Of a DNA stretch of 24,960 bases, positions 13,102 through 20,229 are shown in pieces. The stretch's first letter is position 1. Each line of letters starts with the position of its first letter. This DNA comes from a virus. A model generated the notes under the pieces. It was not told the DNA's origin and did no database searches. It worked only from the letters and a program-made list of their open reading frames with translations. The position numbers and the translations under genes were made by a program. Location: the IMG/VR virus record IMGVR_UViG_3300017765_000054, positions 1 to 24,960 of that record; one strand, 5' to 3'.

Positions 13102-13552
13102 TGATCAAACCTTTCCTATATCCATTTTTTCTGTCGTATGTGAGCAGCTCTTTGCGTGGATCTGGCGCCCAGCTGCAGTGAACCCAGCCAGTGTTACCGC
13201 CCGTGTAGCACTCTAGAATTAATTGATCGAAATTTAGGTGGTCGCGTATCCACTCAGCCAGAACAAGGTTATCAATCCCAGCAACCTCGAAATCAGCTGC
13301 CGCACATTTGCCATCGGTGCAGCAATGCTGTGACGTGATTTTTGAGCCTATGGCAACACACAGCTCCGGGCTTCGGAACCCAGATGATACCATGAAGGGT
13401 CCGAACTTATCTCTGATGGGCTGTAATATGTGCTCACACAGCAGCTCAAGTGCTTCTATCTCATCTGTGTTGGGCAGATTTGGTATGCCCTTTCTCTCCG
13501 CTGTCTGGCTTTTGCACAGCTCGTCCAGGGTAAAATTAGTAGATAGCCTCAT
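13094..13552 (-). CDS. M15-family peptidase endolysin
   Basis: 152 residues from the ATG at 13552, which lies in an ATGA overlap with the holin gene and has AAAGG upstream. The frame is open to 13645 but the extra region is the holin gene in another frame. The metal-binding residues fit the M15_3 D-Ala-D-Ala carboxypeptidase/endolysin family: His76 in ITSQHC, Asp87 in AAADFEV, and His125 in GWVHCSW. GPFMVSSGFRSPEL is the usual substrate-side segment. The odd insertion CCTDGK between His76 and Asp87 is longer than in many relatives. It probably cleaves peptidoglycan cross-links at the end of infection once the holin has opened the membrane. Confidence 0.85.
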   Translation of the reverse strand: MRLSTNFTLDELCKSQTAERKGIPNLPNTDEIEALELLCEHILQPIRDKFGPFMVSSGFRSPELCVAIGSKITSQHCCTDGKCAAADFEVAGIDNLVLAEWIRDHLNFDQLILECYTGGNTGWVHCSWAPDPRKELLTYDRKNGYRKGLINA

Positions 13553-13950
13553 GCCTTTTTCCTGTTTATTAGCTGCAAGCCCTGCTTGCCAAACCGATAG
13601 CCAAAAGAGCTGCCGATCACGATGTAGAGCATGTGGTGAAACCAATCAGGAGTGTGTTGGTCGAGAAACACAAACCCGTTTTTTACATACTCTTGAGTCC
13701 AAGGCAGGAAGCAACCAGTCAGGACAAGCACAAACCAAATTGTCCAAATTTCATCTTTGATGCTGTCGCCCATGTGATCAGTCAGCCGCTGTTCCATAAG
13801 CGTCTGGCTTGTTGCTTCTGTCTCGTAAACTCTGGCCTCAGCTTTTTTCATAGCCACCTTGGCCTCAGTCTCAGCCGCTTTTGTTGCCGCCTTTGACTTT
13901 AGCCAGCCGCCAGCCAGATCTGCGATTGGCCCTATCAATAGCTGCAGCAT
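13549..13950 (-). CDS. Holin-like membrane protein (GTA/3TM holin type)
   Basis: 133 residues. The N-terminal part MLQLLIGPIADLAGGWLKSK is amphipathic, then an Ala/Glu/Lys-rich coiled coil (residues 17-55). Two membrane segments follow: WTIWFVLVLTGCFLPW (about 70-86) and WFHHMLYIVIGSSFGYRF (about 102-121). The organisation, with SIKDEIWTIWF and TPDWFHHML, is what I associate with 3-TM holins of phages and gene-transfer agents. It is immediately upstream of the endolysin with overlapping ATGA, the normal lysis cassette arrangement. It would permeabilise the inner membrane. Confidence 0.75.
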   Translation of the reverse strand: MLQLLIGPIADLAGGWLKSKAATKAAETEAKVAMKKAEARVYETEATSQTLMEQRLTDHMGDSIKDEIWTIWFVLVLTGCFLPWTQEYVKNGFVFLDQHTPDWFHHMLYIVIGSSFGYRFGKQGLQLINRKKA

Positions 13951-14159
13951 TAGTGTTTCTCTGAATTAAGCCAGACCGCCAGAGAGCCTGTCATTGCTCC
14001 TGTGACTACGCTTATAAGACTGGCCTGTTGCGTTGTAAGATCAGGCTGAGATAACGCCCACTCAATGCAGCGTATGTAAACGCCTGTCATCACCAAGATA
14101 CAAAAACGTGGCAGTATCTTTAGCTCAAGCATTTTTCTTGCAATATCTTCTACTGTCAT
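13950..14159 (-). CDS. Small two-helix membrane protein, holin-like (69 aa)
   Basis: The protein MTVEDIARKMLELKILPRFC continues ILVMTGVYIRCIEWALS, with LTTQQASLISVVTGAMTGSL AVWLNSEKH. It has two membrane segments around residues 17-34 and 45-62, separated by a polar LSQPDLTTQQ loop. I recall similar small proteins with a 'DxTTQQxxxxSVVxGAMTGxF' block in marine phages near lysis genes. It may be a second holin or an antiholin. Its start overlaps the next gene's stop and it abuts the large holin-like protein. Confidence 0.7.
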   Translation of the reverse strand: MTVEDIARKMLELKILPRFCILVMTGVYIRCIEWALSQPDLTTQQASLISVVTGAMTGSLAVWLNSEKH

Positions 14160-14761
14160 TTTTGACTCTCCCGAATTGCCTTGAGGGTGTCCCTAATGCT
14201 CGGCGGCTTGGGCGCGTCAGGCACAAAGTCACAAAGGTATTCACGCGGAAACCACTCGCTCATTCCAAAGCTCATTGATTCTTGTGTGTTCCATGCGCCT
14301 TTATAAACGCACCATCGTTTCCCTTGGAAAACCTCGCAGACCACCAGCCGGCACACCACATGCTCTGGCTGCGCCTTTGCAGCTTGGCCTTTCAAGAACA
14401 ATACAAACAGGGTGATGGATGCAGCGCCAAATACTGCCATCATTATCCAAGCCACAATCTCAACAAACTTTTGACGGCGCTTTCTTTGCTTGTAGAGAGT
14501 TTCCTGTCGCTGCTTTCGGATCTGCCCTTCCATACGAACAAGGTCATCCCACTTTTTGCGGCCAAGCGTCATGGAGATCCATTGTTGCAATTCATATCTC
14601 TGTTGTTGCGCTTTCTCCTTAGCTGCAAATGCCTCAATAGCTTCCTGCTCTACAGACTTTCCATTGAAGAGCTTTTTAAATATTGGAGGGTTCTTGGCCT
14701 CTTTCTCAAGCATGTCCAAGTCGCTAAGCGCGCCCATCCACCTCGACAAGTCACTTGCCAT
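14156..14761 (-). CDS. Phage structural/lysis-region protein, main C-terminal part of a split gene
   Basis: 201 residues from the ATG at 14761. The frame is open further back to a TTG at 14836. The product begins MASDLSRWMGALSDLDMLEK and continues AKNPPIFKKLFNG, then a helical region, RKQRQETLYKQRKRRQ, a transmembrane segment (IVAWIMMAVFGAASITLFVLF, residues about 130-150) and a Cys-containing extracytoplasmic tail. It belongs to a phage family I recall with a continuous N-terminus (MDPIS...GFxxGRDIxxM). Here that N-terminus lies in another frame, 14805-14897, split by a 49-nt hairpin insertion. Without the insertion the protein would be about 230 residues. A sole ATG start without a ribosome-binding site suggests the long form is the biological one. 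Confidence 0.75.
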   Translation of the reverse strand: MASDLSRWMGALSDLDMLEKEAKNPPIFKKLFNGKSVEQEAIEAFAAKEKAQQQRYELQQWISMTLGRKKWDDLVRMEGQIRKQRQETLYKQRKRRQKFVEIVAWIMMAVFGAASITLFVLFLKGQAAKAQPEHVVCRLVVCEVFQGKRWCVYKGAWNTQESMSFGMSEWFPREYLCDFVPDAPKPPSIRDTLKAIRESQK

Positions 14762-14776
14762 TGATTCGATATCGCG

Positions 14777-14828
14777 TCCTTGTGTGAGGCTTACCCCCCT
14801 CCAGCTAAGCCAGAGGGGGGCAAGCCCC
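14777..14828 (-). repeat. 49-nt hairpin insertion between Gly codons, bypass-like element
   Basis: Going down the minus strand, codon GGG (14826-14828) ends the first frame; GGA (14777-14779) begins the second. Between them lie 46 nt. Bases 14828-14813 (GGGGCTTGCCCCCCTC) pair with 14801-14786 over 16 positions with two G-U pairs, around an 11-nt loop that contains the in-frame TAG stop (14807-14805). Five nt separate the stem region from the GGA. See the findings for interpretation. Confidence 0.6.
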
Positions 14829-14897
14829 AACGGCAAAGCCCTTTTTCAAAACGCCAAAGGCGGCACTGGCTGTTGCCATGCAACTTATCGGGTCCAT
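14805..14897 (-). CDS. N-terminal part of the split phage gene (30-residue open frame)
   Basis: The ATG at 14897 overlaps the stop of the upstream gene (TAATG). The frame reads MDPISCMATASAAFGVLKKG FAVG, then runs into the hairpin insertion (ACPPLA) and a TAG at 14807-14805. The GFAVG end matches the point at which the family continues as GRDIESMASDLSRWMGA, which is found 49 nt further on in another frame. This is therefore the missing N-terminus of the gene above, or a decayed start. As a stand-alone peptide it has no recognisable function. Confidence 0.65.
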   Translation of the reverse strand: MDPISCMATASAAFGVLKKGFAVGACPPLA

Positions 14898-15121
14898 TAG
14901 TAAAGCCTCTGATTAGAGTTTTCGGGGATCTCAACGGGCAAACAATAGGCAGTGATCTTGTCAGTACCAGCGCGGTAGAACTCATAGTTCCCGTAAGTTT
15001 TCACGACACGCGCGGCATACCATTGGCAGTCAACCAAACTGCGAAAAAGCATTTTGTCGTGGATTAGCTTTTTGTTTTCGCCCAGCCCCAAATAGACACT
15101 GAGAACGAAAACTGTGAGCAT
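14897..15121 (-). CDS. Small secreted phage protein (74 aa)
   Basis: The protein starts MLTVFVLSVYLGLGENKKLI with a hydrophobic N-terminal segment (residues 2-12) that could be a signal anchor. It continues CQWYAARVVKTYGNYEFYRA, and ITAYCLPVEIPEN closes it. One pair of Cys (residues 32 and 59) could form a disulphide outside the membrane. The blocks MLxxLVLSVYLGLGENxKLI and RITAYCxPV are found in small proteins of marine phages near this same family of genes. It is immediately followed by the split gene (TAATG overlap). Function is unknown; a lysis accessory role is possible from its context. Confidence 0.7.
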   Translation of the reverse strand: MLTVFVLSVYLGLGENKKLIHDKMLFRSLVDCQWYAARVVKTYGNYEFYRAGTDKITAYCLPVEIPENSNQRLY

Positions 15122-15123
15122 GG

Positions 15124-15294
15124 TTATTTGCCTAGAAGTATGCCTATTAGCAGAAGAATTGTTGTGCCAGCAGTGCCAATCATAATGTGTTCAATGCGCT
15201 TTATACGTAGGATAGTTTCCCTCCATCGCTCAGCACATACCGCTTCATGTGTATCTATCTGGGCCTGTACAGATGCGGCTGTAGGCTTTGCCAT
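15124..15294 (-). CDS. Small XhlA-like membrane protein (56 aa)
   Basis: Read directly from the sequence: ATG at 15294 overlapping the TAA of the upstream gene, stop TAA at 15124-15126. The product starts MAKPTAASVQAQIDTHEAVC and has an AERWRETILRIKRIE heptad-like helix. A C-terminal transmembrane helix follows (IMIGTAGTTILLLIGILLG). The helix-plus-membrane-anchor form resembles haemolysin XhlA-type and other lysis accessory proteins. The gene sits between a fibre-associated protein and the 74-residue secreted protein in a tight operon. Confidence 0.65.
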   Translation of the reverse strand: MAKPTAASVQAQIDTHEAVCAERWRETILRIKRIEHIMIGTAGTTILLLIGILLGK

Positions 15295-15650
15295 TACCAG
15301 CCTGCCGGAACAGCTTGGCGCATTGGAGGATTAGCCAGAGCAGTCATCTGCTCGTCAAGCATTGTCTGCATTTCAGCTTCGGTCTTTTCCAAAGCCTCAA
15401 GCGTCTTTGTCTTGCACCAGTCTTTCGTAATACTGTCAAAAGCAATATAATCGGCATCACCCTCGTCTGGCGTTTCAACAGCAACGGTGCCGTATGCCGT
15501 GACACTGATTGCGTTGCCATCTGCGTCTGTCGCGCTGGGATGCGTAGCCGTCATTCTGTAGTGGATGCCGGTGATGCAATCAGAGTGTCCGTTTTGGGCC
15601 TCGTTACAAACGTCTAGTGCTGGGAAGTCCCAAGTGTATGTGTTAGCCAT
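15294..15650 (-). CDS. Phage protein of DUF7936 type, tail-fibre-associated
   Basis: 118 residues starting MANTYTWDFPALDVCNEAQN, with ITGIHYRMTATHPSATDADG and later YIAFDSITKDWCKTKTLEAL. The C-terminal helices read EKTEAEMQTMLDEQMTALAN, then PPMRQAVPAGW. The sequence (WxFPxxDV..., an Ig-like beta domain, then WxxxxLxAxxxT and a helix with a PP end) fits phage proteins placed after tail fibres, for which I use the DUF7936 label with caution. Likely role: fibre-assembly helper or baseplate-associated protein. Its start is preceded by GGAGACACTA. Confidence 0.5.
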   Translation of the reverse strand: MANTYTWDFPALDVCNEAQNGHSDCITGIHYRMTATHPSATDADGNAISVTAYGTVAVETPDEGDADYIAFDSITKDWCKTKTLEALEKTEAEMQTMLDEQMTALANPPMRQAVPAGW

Positions 15651-15659
15651 TAGTGTCTC

Positions 15660-15989
15660 CTACGGCTTGGTAGGCCAGACGACATCGTCCAGCGATTGAT
15701 ATGAGTTGGTGATGTCTCTGAGTGCCTGACGATAAACGGTTTGGTCGGATGTCATATCTGTCGTGTCAGACAAAGCCCAATAATCAGTCTCAGCAATAAG
15801 AGCATCACGCTTTGCCCTTAGTCGGCGCAAGTCATCAGCAGCGGCAAGCTCAGTGGCCTTTGCAGCTACAGCAGTTTCGTCAATAGTCACTTCTGCGCCA
15901 TCAACATTGTAAGCGGTTTCAGAGCCATCTCCATTGTCGTTGATAGAAACAACATTTGCATGAAGTGCATAGATTGCAGCGTGTCTCAT
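15660..15989 (-). CDS. Tail fibre assembly/chaperone-like protein
   Basis: 109 residues, MRHAAIYALHANVVSINDNG and YNVDGAEVTIDETAVAAKAT. The C-terminus reads LRAKRDALIAETDYWALSDT, then TDMTSDQTVYRQALRDITNS and a WP end. A 'LRxxRDxLLxxTDWxxxxD...YRQALRDIP' block is the hallmark of phage tail fibre assembly chaperones. The gene sits directly downstream of the fibre genes. The frame abuts the next gene upstream (start 15989). It likely folds or attaches the fibres. Confidence 0.75.
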   Translation of the reverse strand: MRHAAIYALHANVVSINDNGDGSETAYNVDGAEVTIDETAVAAKATELAAADDLRRLRAKRDALIAETDYWALSDTTDMTSDQTVYRQALRDITNSYQSLDDVVWPTKP

Positions 15990-16483
15990 TAGCCAATCTC
16001 CTCTGCCATGATAAAGCTACAACCACGTTCCATATCCTGTGAGTTGCCATCGCCAGCACACCTATTGACGTAAACAGTGACGTTTGAATTTGTCCTCATA
16101 CCAAGTTTGTAAGTCACGCTAGACGTTGTGCTTGGCGTATCAACAAAAGCCCACATTGCGTAGTTAGGTGTTGAGTTACTGTCGGTTGAGTAATACGGAT
16201 TGTTTGGTATTGCTATTCCGCAGTTTCTATTGCCTGAGCTTGCTTGACCTATCTTTGTGCTGTTCCTAAAAAAGAACAAAGTTGAATCCCAAGCATCATA
16301 TCCTTGTTCGTGAAACAAATAGCCAGTCAACAGTATCTTGGATGAAGTTGTACTTGGAGTAATGCTCGTGGATATGTTGTTAATTGCAGTATATGTGTCG
16401 GCTGATATGCTCTGAGAAAATGTACCAGTGTAAAGCTGATAAACCTTGCCAGTGAGGCCAGACGGCCCAAGTGAAATAGCCAT
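15989..16483 (-). CDS. Tail fibre-tip/accessory beta-rich protein (164 aa)
   Basis: The protein MAISLGPSGLTGKVYQLYTG continues with Ser/Thr/Asn/Gly-rich beta-strand repeats, for example SADTYTAINNISTSITPSTT. It has KILLTGYLFHEQGYDAWDST and ends GDGNSQDMERGCSFIMAEEI. This composition fits small beta-sandwich receptor-binding domains (C1q-like) that trimerise at fibre ends. It follows the 1248-residue fibre directly (TAATG-like junction, 16483). It may provide host-receptor specificity, but no ligand-binding motif is identified. Confidence 0.6.
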   Translation of the reverse strand: MAISLGPSGLTGKVYQLYTGTFSQSISADTYTAINNISTSITPSTTSSKILLTGYLFHEQGYDAWDSTLFFFRNSTKIGQASSGNRNCGIAIPNNPYYSTDSNSTPNYAMWAFVDTPSTTSSVTYKLGMRTNSNVTVYVNRCAGDGNSQDMERGCSFIMAEEIG

Positions 16484-19400
16484 TACTTAGCCTCCATATC
16501 AGCTATTCGCTGTTCTAGTTGTTCGATTTTGCGGTGTGCGTCTTGCAGTGCCGAAACCAATATCGGTGTGATGCGTCCGTAGTCCATAGACATCATCGCA
16601 TCGTCATCATCGCCAGTGCTGACTGCCTCTGGCATGACTTTCTGCATTTCCTGTGCAATGAAGCCCATGCTGCGTGGGCCATCGGGGTCAGCCTTCCAAG
16701 CGTAGCTGACAGGGTTCATCTGCATCAGCTTGTCGGTTGCGGCTAGAGGTTCGATGTCTTGCTTGAGGCGAATGTCTGAGGTGGTGTTGTAGGTAACACC
16801 AGTTGAGTTAATTGAAATATCGCCTTTGTTTGCACTATTTCGACCAAACCAAACGATAGCACCCGTGTCTGTGCGGTTGAAGAACGCGGGGGTATTAGAC
16901 GTGCGGCTTGCTATCAAAAAGCCAGAGGGGTCTAACTCACAGCCAATGTTGAAGTTGCTGTCTGGCACTTTACCGACAGCAAAACGGCCTGAACTATCAA
17001 ACCTGCCCCGCTCATTGCCGTTAGTTACAAAGCGAACATCGTGTGAGCCTGTAAAGTGGACTTCACCCGTATGACCCGCAGTGCCTTTAAGGCGAGTTGC
17101 ATAAACAGAACCGTTAAAATAACCGTCTTTGAAACGTGCGCCACTATTGCCGATGTCTATTGCACCATCTCTACCCGAGCCATCGGTGTTGCTTGGATAA
17201 ACTTGGTCTGCGCCATCGTGAAAACGCAGTCCGGTGTCACCAGTTCCAGCAACCATATCGCCACCGATTGTGCCGATTGAGCCAACCGTTGAGCTGTCTT
17301 TTTGAAAGCGTAGAATTTCACCATCACTGGACAAACGGTTCAGATATGAGACGGTTCCACCGTTTCTTGTCCCAGCCAAAAAGCCATCAGGCCGCGCTTG
17401 GAAGCCCACATTGCCAACGCCTTCCGCTGTCTTTCCAACCAGCAGATTGCCTGACGCATCCAGTCGCATACGTTCAGATGGCGAACCAGCAGATGCAGAA
17501 GTATGAAAACTCAATGGCTCAACGGCTAAAGTTCTAATCTTCATACCGCCAGCATCTGACATTTGAATGTCTGCGCCCGAGTTGGTTGCGCCATTTGCTT
17601 GAAATAAAATCTGAGTGCCGTGTGCCGCGTTGGAGTTATCTAGCAAAACAGTGCTGAAATCACCACCGACCACAGTCAGGGGCTTTGCAGGTGACGAAGT
17701 GTTTATGCCGACTGAGCCGCCGCCAGTGATTGTTAAGCGTTGCGCTCCAGCGGTAGAGAATTTCATAGTGTCGTCTGAGTGTGCGTAGATAATCCTGCCA
17801 GCGTGGTCATTGCCATCTGTCGCATCTTGGAAATCTATGAAGCCACCATCACTGCCAGCCATTTCAATAGCAGCATAGTTTCCTGACATTCCGGCATGAA
17901 AACCAGAGGCAGCAGGGCTTACGTCTACAGCACCAGCAACGTGAAGGGCTGACAGAGGATTGCTAGTTGAAATCCCTAAGCGACCCGCTTGGCTCAATCT
18001 CATTTTCTCAGTTGAGCTGGTGGCAAAAACCATACTGTCTACACCAGATGCACGGAAAATGTATGGATTTGACGTATCGCTTGCTGCGCCACTTGACGCA
18101 AACCTCAAACCGCCATCTATTCTTGCGCCGTGAGACTGCGTGTATATTTTGGCTGAGTTGTCGTGATAAAGCGTGACTGCATCATTGGAAATAGCAGCTA
18201 TATAGTTTTCCGTTCCCGCAGTGTTTTGAAGATATAGATTATCTCCGTTAATCACTAAACTTCCGCTGCCGCTTTCTGTAATGTGGCTATTGCCGTTTGA
18301 AGCGTTATGATAAATCCGTAAATCAGTGCCAGCACCAAAGATGGCTTCATCGTTGTCGCCAAAGTTGATATCGTGTCCGTTGCTTTGCAAGTCAGCGCCG
18401 AGCTGGGGGCTGGTGTCCTCAACTACGTTACCTATGCCAGCAGTAATAGATGCCCAAGCACTGCCTGTGTAATACTTCAAAGCATTGTCTGATGTATTGT
18501 ATGCAAGATCACCTGCATCAAGGCTGCTGCTAGGATCGCTTGAGCCTACACGGTAACGCTCTGCAAAGCTGTTTACGCCACTAATGTTAGAAGCAACTGT
18601 GTTTACATTGGCTATTGATCCACCAACATTATTTACATTGGTAATAGCCCCTGCAACGGTGCTTACGTTAGATGATGCTCCGGCAACAGTTGTTACGTTA
18701 GACGCAATCCCAGCGACAGTGGTTACATTGGCTGCAATATTTTCGACAGCAGCTACATCGCTGCTAATTCCAGCTACAGCCGTTACATCACTGGATATGC
18801 CAGCCACCGTGTTTACGTTGCTAACAGCCCCAGCAACGGTAGCAAGATTGTTAACATTATTGGTGGTTGCGATTGTATTAAGGTCAGACACAAAGTCAGA
18901 GGTAGCAAGCAGATTCAAGTCTGTAACAATGTCTGATGTGGCAAGCGTGTTGATGTCACTTACGATATCGCTTGTAGCCAAAGTGTTCAGATCAGAAACA
19001 ATATCACTGGTAGCTAATGTGTTTAGATCGCTAACAATGTCAATCGTGGCTAAGGTGTTTAGGTCGCTAACGATATCGGATGTTGCCAAGGTGTTCATGT
19101 CACTTATGACATCAGTGGTGGCGAGCAATGCCATGTCGGCAATGACATCGGAATTTGCAAGCAGCGCCATGTCATCTATAACAGCTGATGCCGCTAAAGC
19201 AGAGATGTTGGAATTGGCGCCAGCTACCGTGTTAATATTTGTCTGATCGCTGCTTGATGGTTTGACATCTACCCATGCGGAGCCTGTGTAAACTTTGACG
19301 CCAGTACTTGTGTTGAAATACAAATCGCCGGCATCAAGGTTGCTGGTCGGGTCAGAGCTGGCGGCGCCATGATATTGACCTTGGAAAGTTGTGAGCGCAG

Positions 19401-20229
19401 TTTCAGCGGCGGTCTTTGCCGTTTCGGCGTCATTCTTGTGAGTTTCGGCTGTGTTGCGGTAACTAAGCGCTAGATCACGGGCAGCCTCAGAGGCTGTCTG
19501 GGCGTTGCCGGCTGCAGTAGCGCTTGACGCCGCAGCTGACGCGCTTGTGGTCGCAGACGCAGCATCAACAATCAGGTCGTATTTAGCGCTGTTGGCGTTA
19601 GTTGTCAGGGGCTGTGAGCCAGAGCTTGTGTGTGCCTCGTTGACGATAAAAATGTTATTGGTGCTAGTGTCTTTGACCAGGTCGCGCACAGCATAGCTTG
19701 TCGATGCTGCCCAATCACCTCTGTTGGTGCCGAGCTCCTGGGTGACAGATAGATTCCCAGATGCATCAAACGCAAAGACCTTGTTAGCCCGGTCTGTGGC
19801 TGACACTGTAAATTCGGAATTGGTAATGGTGTTTGTCACAGATGCTTTGATAGATCTGTCCAGCTCTTCCTGCATCTGCTGGGTGACAAAGGTTAGCCGG
19901 TCAAGCGCATCCTCATGGCTCTGCGCCGGGAACGGGTCATTCTCAACGTAGTCGGTGCCTTGTGTCAGCGTCAGCTCACGCTGGATAACAACAGTCTCGC
20001 CACTGGCCGGTATATTGCCTGAGGTGAAAACGACATTGCCGCCAGTAGCCACCCCGGCATTAGTGACCGTGTAGTGGGTGCTTATCGTTTTTAGCGTTTC
20101 TGTGCCGGCGCTAGTCCTGATAAAGACCTTTAGATCACTGTCGGCAAATATCTTGAAGGTATAGGCAAAGGTGTCCAAAGACCCGTTGCCGGAATAGCTA
20201 ACCTTATTTGCGGTGCTTGATACTGTCAT
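16483..20229 (-). CDS. Tail fibre protein, T7-type N-terminus and S74 chaperone C-terminus
   Basis: 1248 residues. Residues 1-165 (SYSGNGSLDTFAYTFKIFAD..., QSHEDALDRLTFVTQQMQEEL) match the T7 tail fibre N-terminal domain, which attaches to the tail. An Ala-rich coiled coil follows (about 225-290, ASATTSASAAASSATAAG), then nine 12-residue and nine 10-residue repeats, then beta-helix/ladder material (DLRIYHNASNGNSHI, LRLSGRL-type blocks). The last 98 residues are an intramolecular chaperone of peptidase S74 type: SDIRLKQDI with the Ser1151/Lys1156 dyad, PVSYAWKADPDGPRSMGFIA, then a coiled coil (HRKIEQLEQRIADME). The chaperone would help trimerise the fibre and then be cut off. The fibre should recognise the host surface. 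Confidence 0.93.
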   Translation of the reverse strand: MTVSSTANKVSYSGNGSLDTFAYTFKIFADSDLKVFIRTSAGTETLKTISTHYTVTNAGVATGGNVVFTSGNIPASGETVVIQRELTLTQGTDYVENDPFPAQSHEDALDRLTFVTQQMQEELDRSIKASVTNTITNSEFTVSATDRANKVFAFDASGNLSVTQELGTNRGDWAASTSYAVRDLVKDTSTNNIFIVNEAHTSSGSQPLTTNANSAKYDLIVDAASATTSASAAASSATAAGNAQTASEAARDLALSYRNTAETHKNDAETAKTAAETALTTFQGQYHGAASSDPTSNLDAGDLYFNTSTGVKVYTGSAWVDVKPSSSDQTNINTVAGANSNISALAASAVIDDMALLANSDVIADMALLATTDVISDMNTLATSDIVSDLNTLATIDIVSDLNTLATSDIVSDLNTLATSDIVSDINTLATSDIVTDLNLLATSDFVSDLNTIATTNNVNNLATVAGAVSNVNTVAGISSDVTAVAGISSDVAAVENIAANVTTVAGIASNVTTVAGASSNVSTVAGAITNVNNVGGSIANVNTVASNISGVNSFAERYRVGSSDPSSSLDAGDLAYNTSDNALKYYTGSAWASITAGIGNVVEDTSPQLGADLQSNGHDINFGDNDEAIFGAGTDLRIYHNASNGNSHITESGSGSLVINGDNLYLQNTAGTENYIAAISNDAVTLYHDNSAKIYTQSHGARIDGGLRFASSGAASDTSNPYIFRASGVDSMVFATSSTEKMRLSQAGRLGISTSNPLSALHVAGAVDVSPAASGFHAGMSGNYAAIEMAGSDGGFIDFQDATDGNDHAGRIIYAHSDDTMKFSTAGAQRLTITGGGSVGINTSSPAKPLTVVGGDFSTVLLDNSNAAHGTQILFQANGATNSGADIQMSDAGGMKIRTLAVEPLSFHTSASAGSPSERMRLDASGNLLVGKTAEGVGNVGFQARPDGFLAGTRNGGTVSYLNRLSSDGEILRFQKDSSTVGSIGTIGGDMVAGTGDTGLRFHDGADQVYPSNTDGSGRDGAIDIGNSGARFKDGYFNGSVYATRLKGTAGHTGEVHFTGSHDVRFVTNGNERGRFDSSGRFAVGKVPDSNFNIGCELDPSGFLIASRTSNTPAFFNRTDTGAIVWFGRNSANKGDISINSTGVTYNTTSDIRLKQDIEPLAATDKLMQMNPVSYAWKADPDGPRSMGFIAQEMQKVMPEAVSTGDDDDAMMSMDYGRITPILVSALQDAHRKIEQLEQRIADMEAK
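18568..18837 (-). repeat. Nine 10-residue VAGxxSNVxT repeats in the tail fibre
   Basis: A 30-nt period on the coding strand. Units read VAGAVSNVNT, VAGISSDVTA, VAGISSDVAA, VENIAANVTT, VAGIASNVTT, VAGASSNVST, VAGAITNVNN, VGGSIANVNT and VASNISGVNS. The alternating Val and Val/Ile positions suggest a trimeric fibre shaft. The DNA itself has diverged, as expected from selection on the protein. Confidence 0.85.
18868..19191 (-). repeat. Nine 12-residue TSDIVSDLNTLA repeats in the tail fibre
   Basis: A 36-nt period on the coding strand. Consensus TSDIVSDLNTLA; the first three units (ASAVIDDMALLA, NSDVIADMALLA, TTDVISDMNTLA) are most divergent. Central units are nearly identical, so this could expand or contract by slippage. 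The array also gives the long antisense open frame on the plus strand, which is an artefact. Confidence 0.85.

Noticed and set aside
14156-14836. Full open frame with a TTG start at 14836
   Set aside because: Its first 19 residues (from 14836 to the GGA codon) are translated hairpin and do not resemble the family; the N-terminus is better placed in the frame starting at 14897.
18868-19191. Regular ~36-nt periodicity suggestive of a CRISPR array
   Set aside because: The repeats are contiguous, lack unique spacers, and encode a 12-residue protein repeat inside a well-supported fibre gene.
18584-19246. Long plus-strand open frame of 220 residues opposite the tail fibre
   Set aside because: It is the antisense of the in-frame 36-nt and 30-nt coding repeats; its sequence is a low-complexity repeat of TSDVA-type blocks with no ribosome-binding site.
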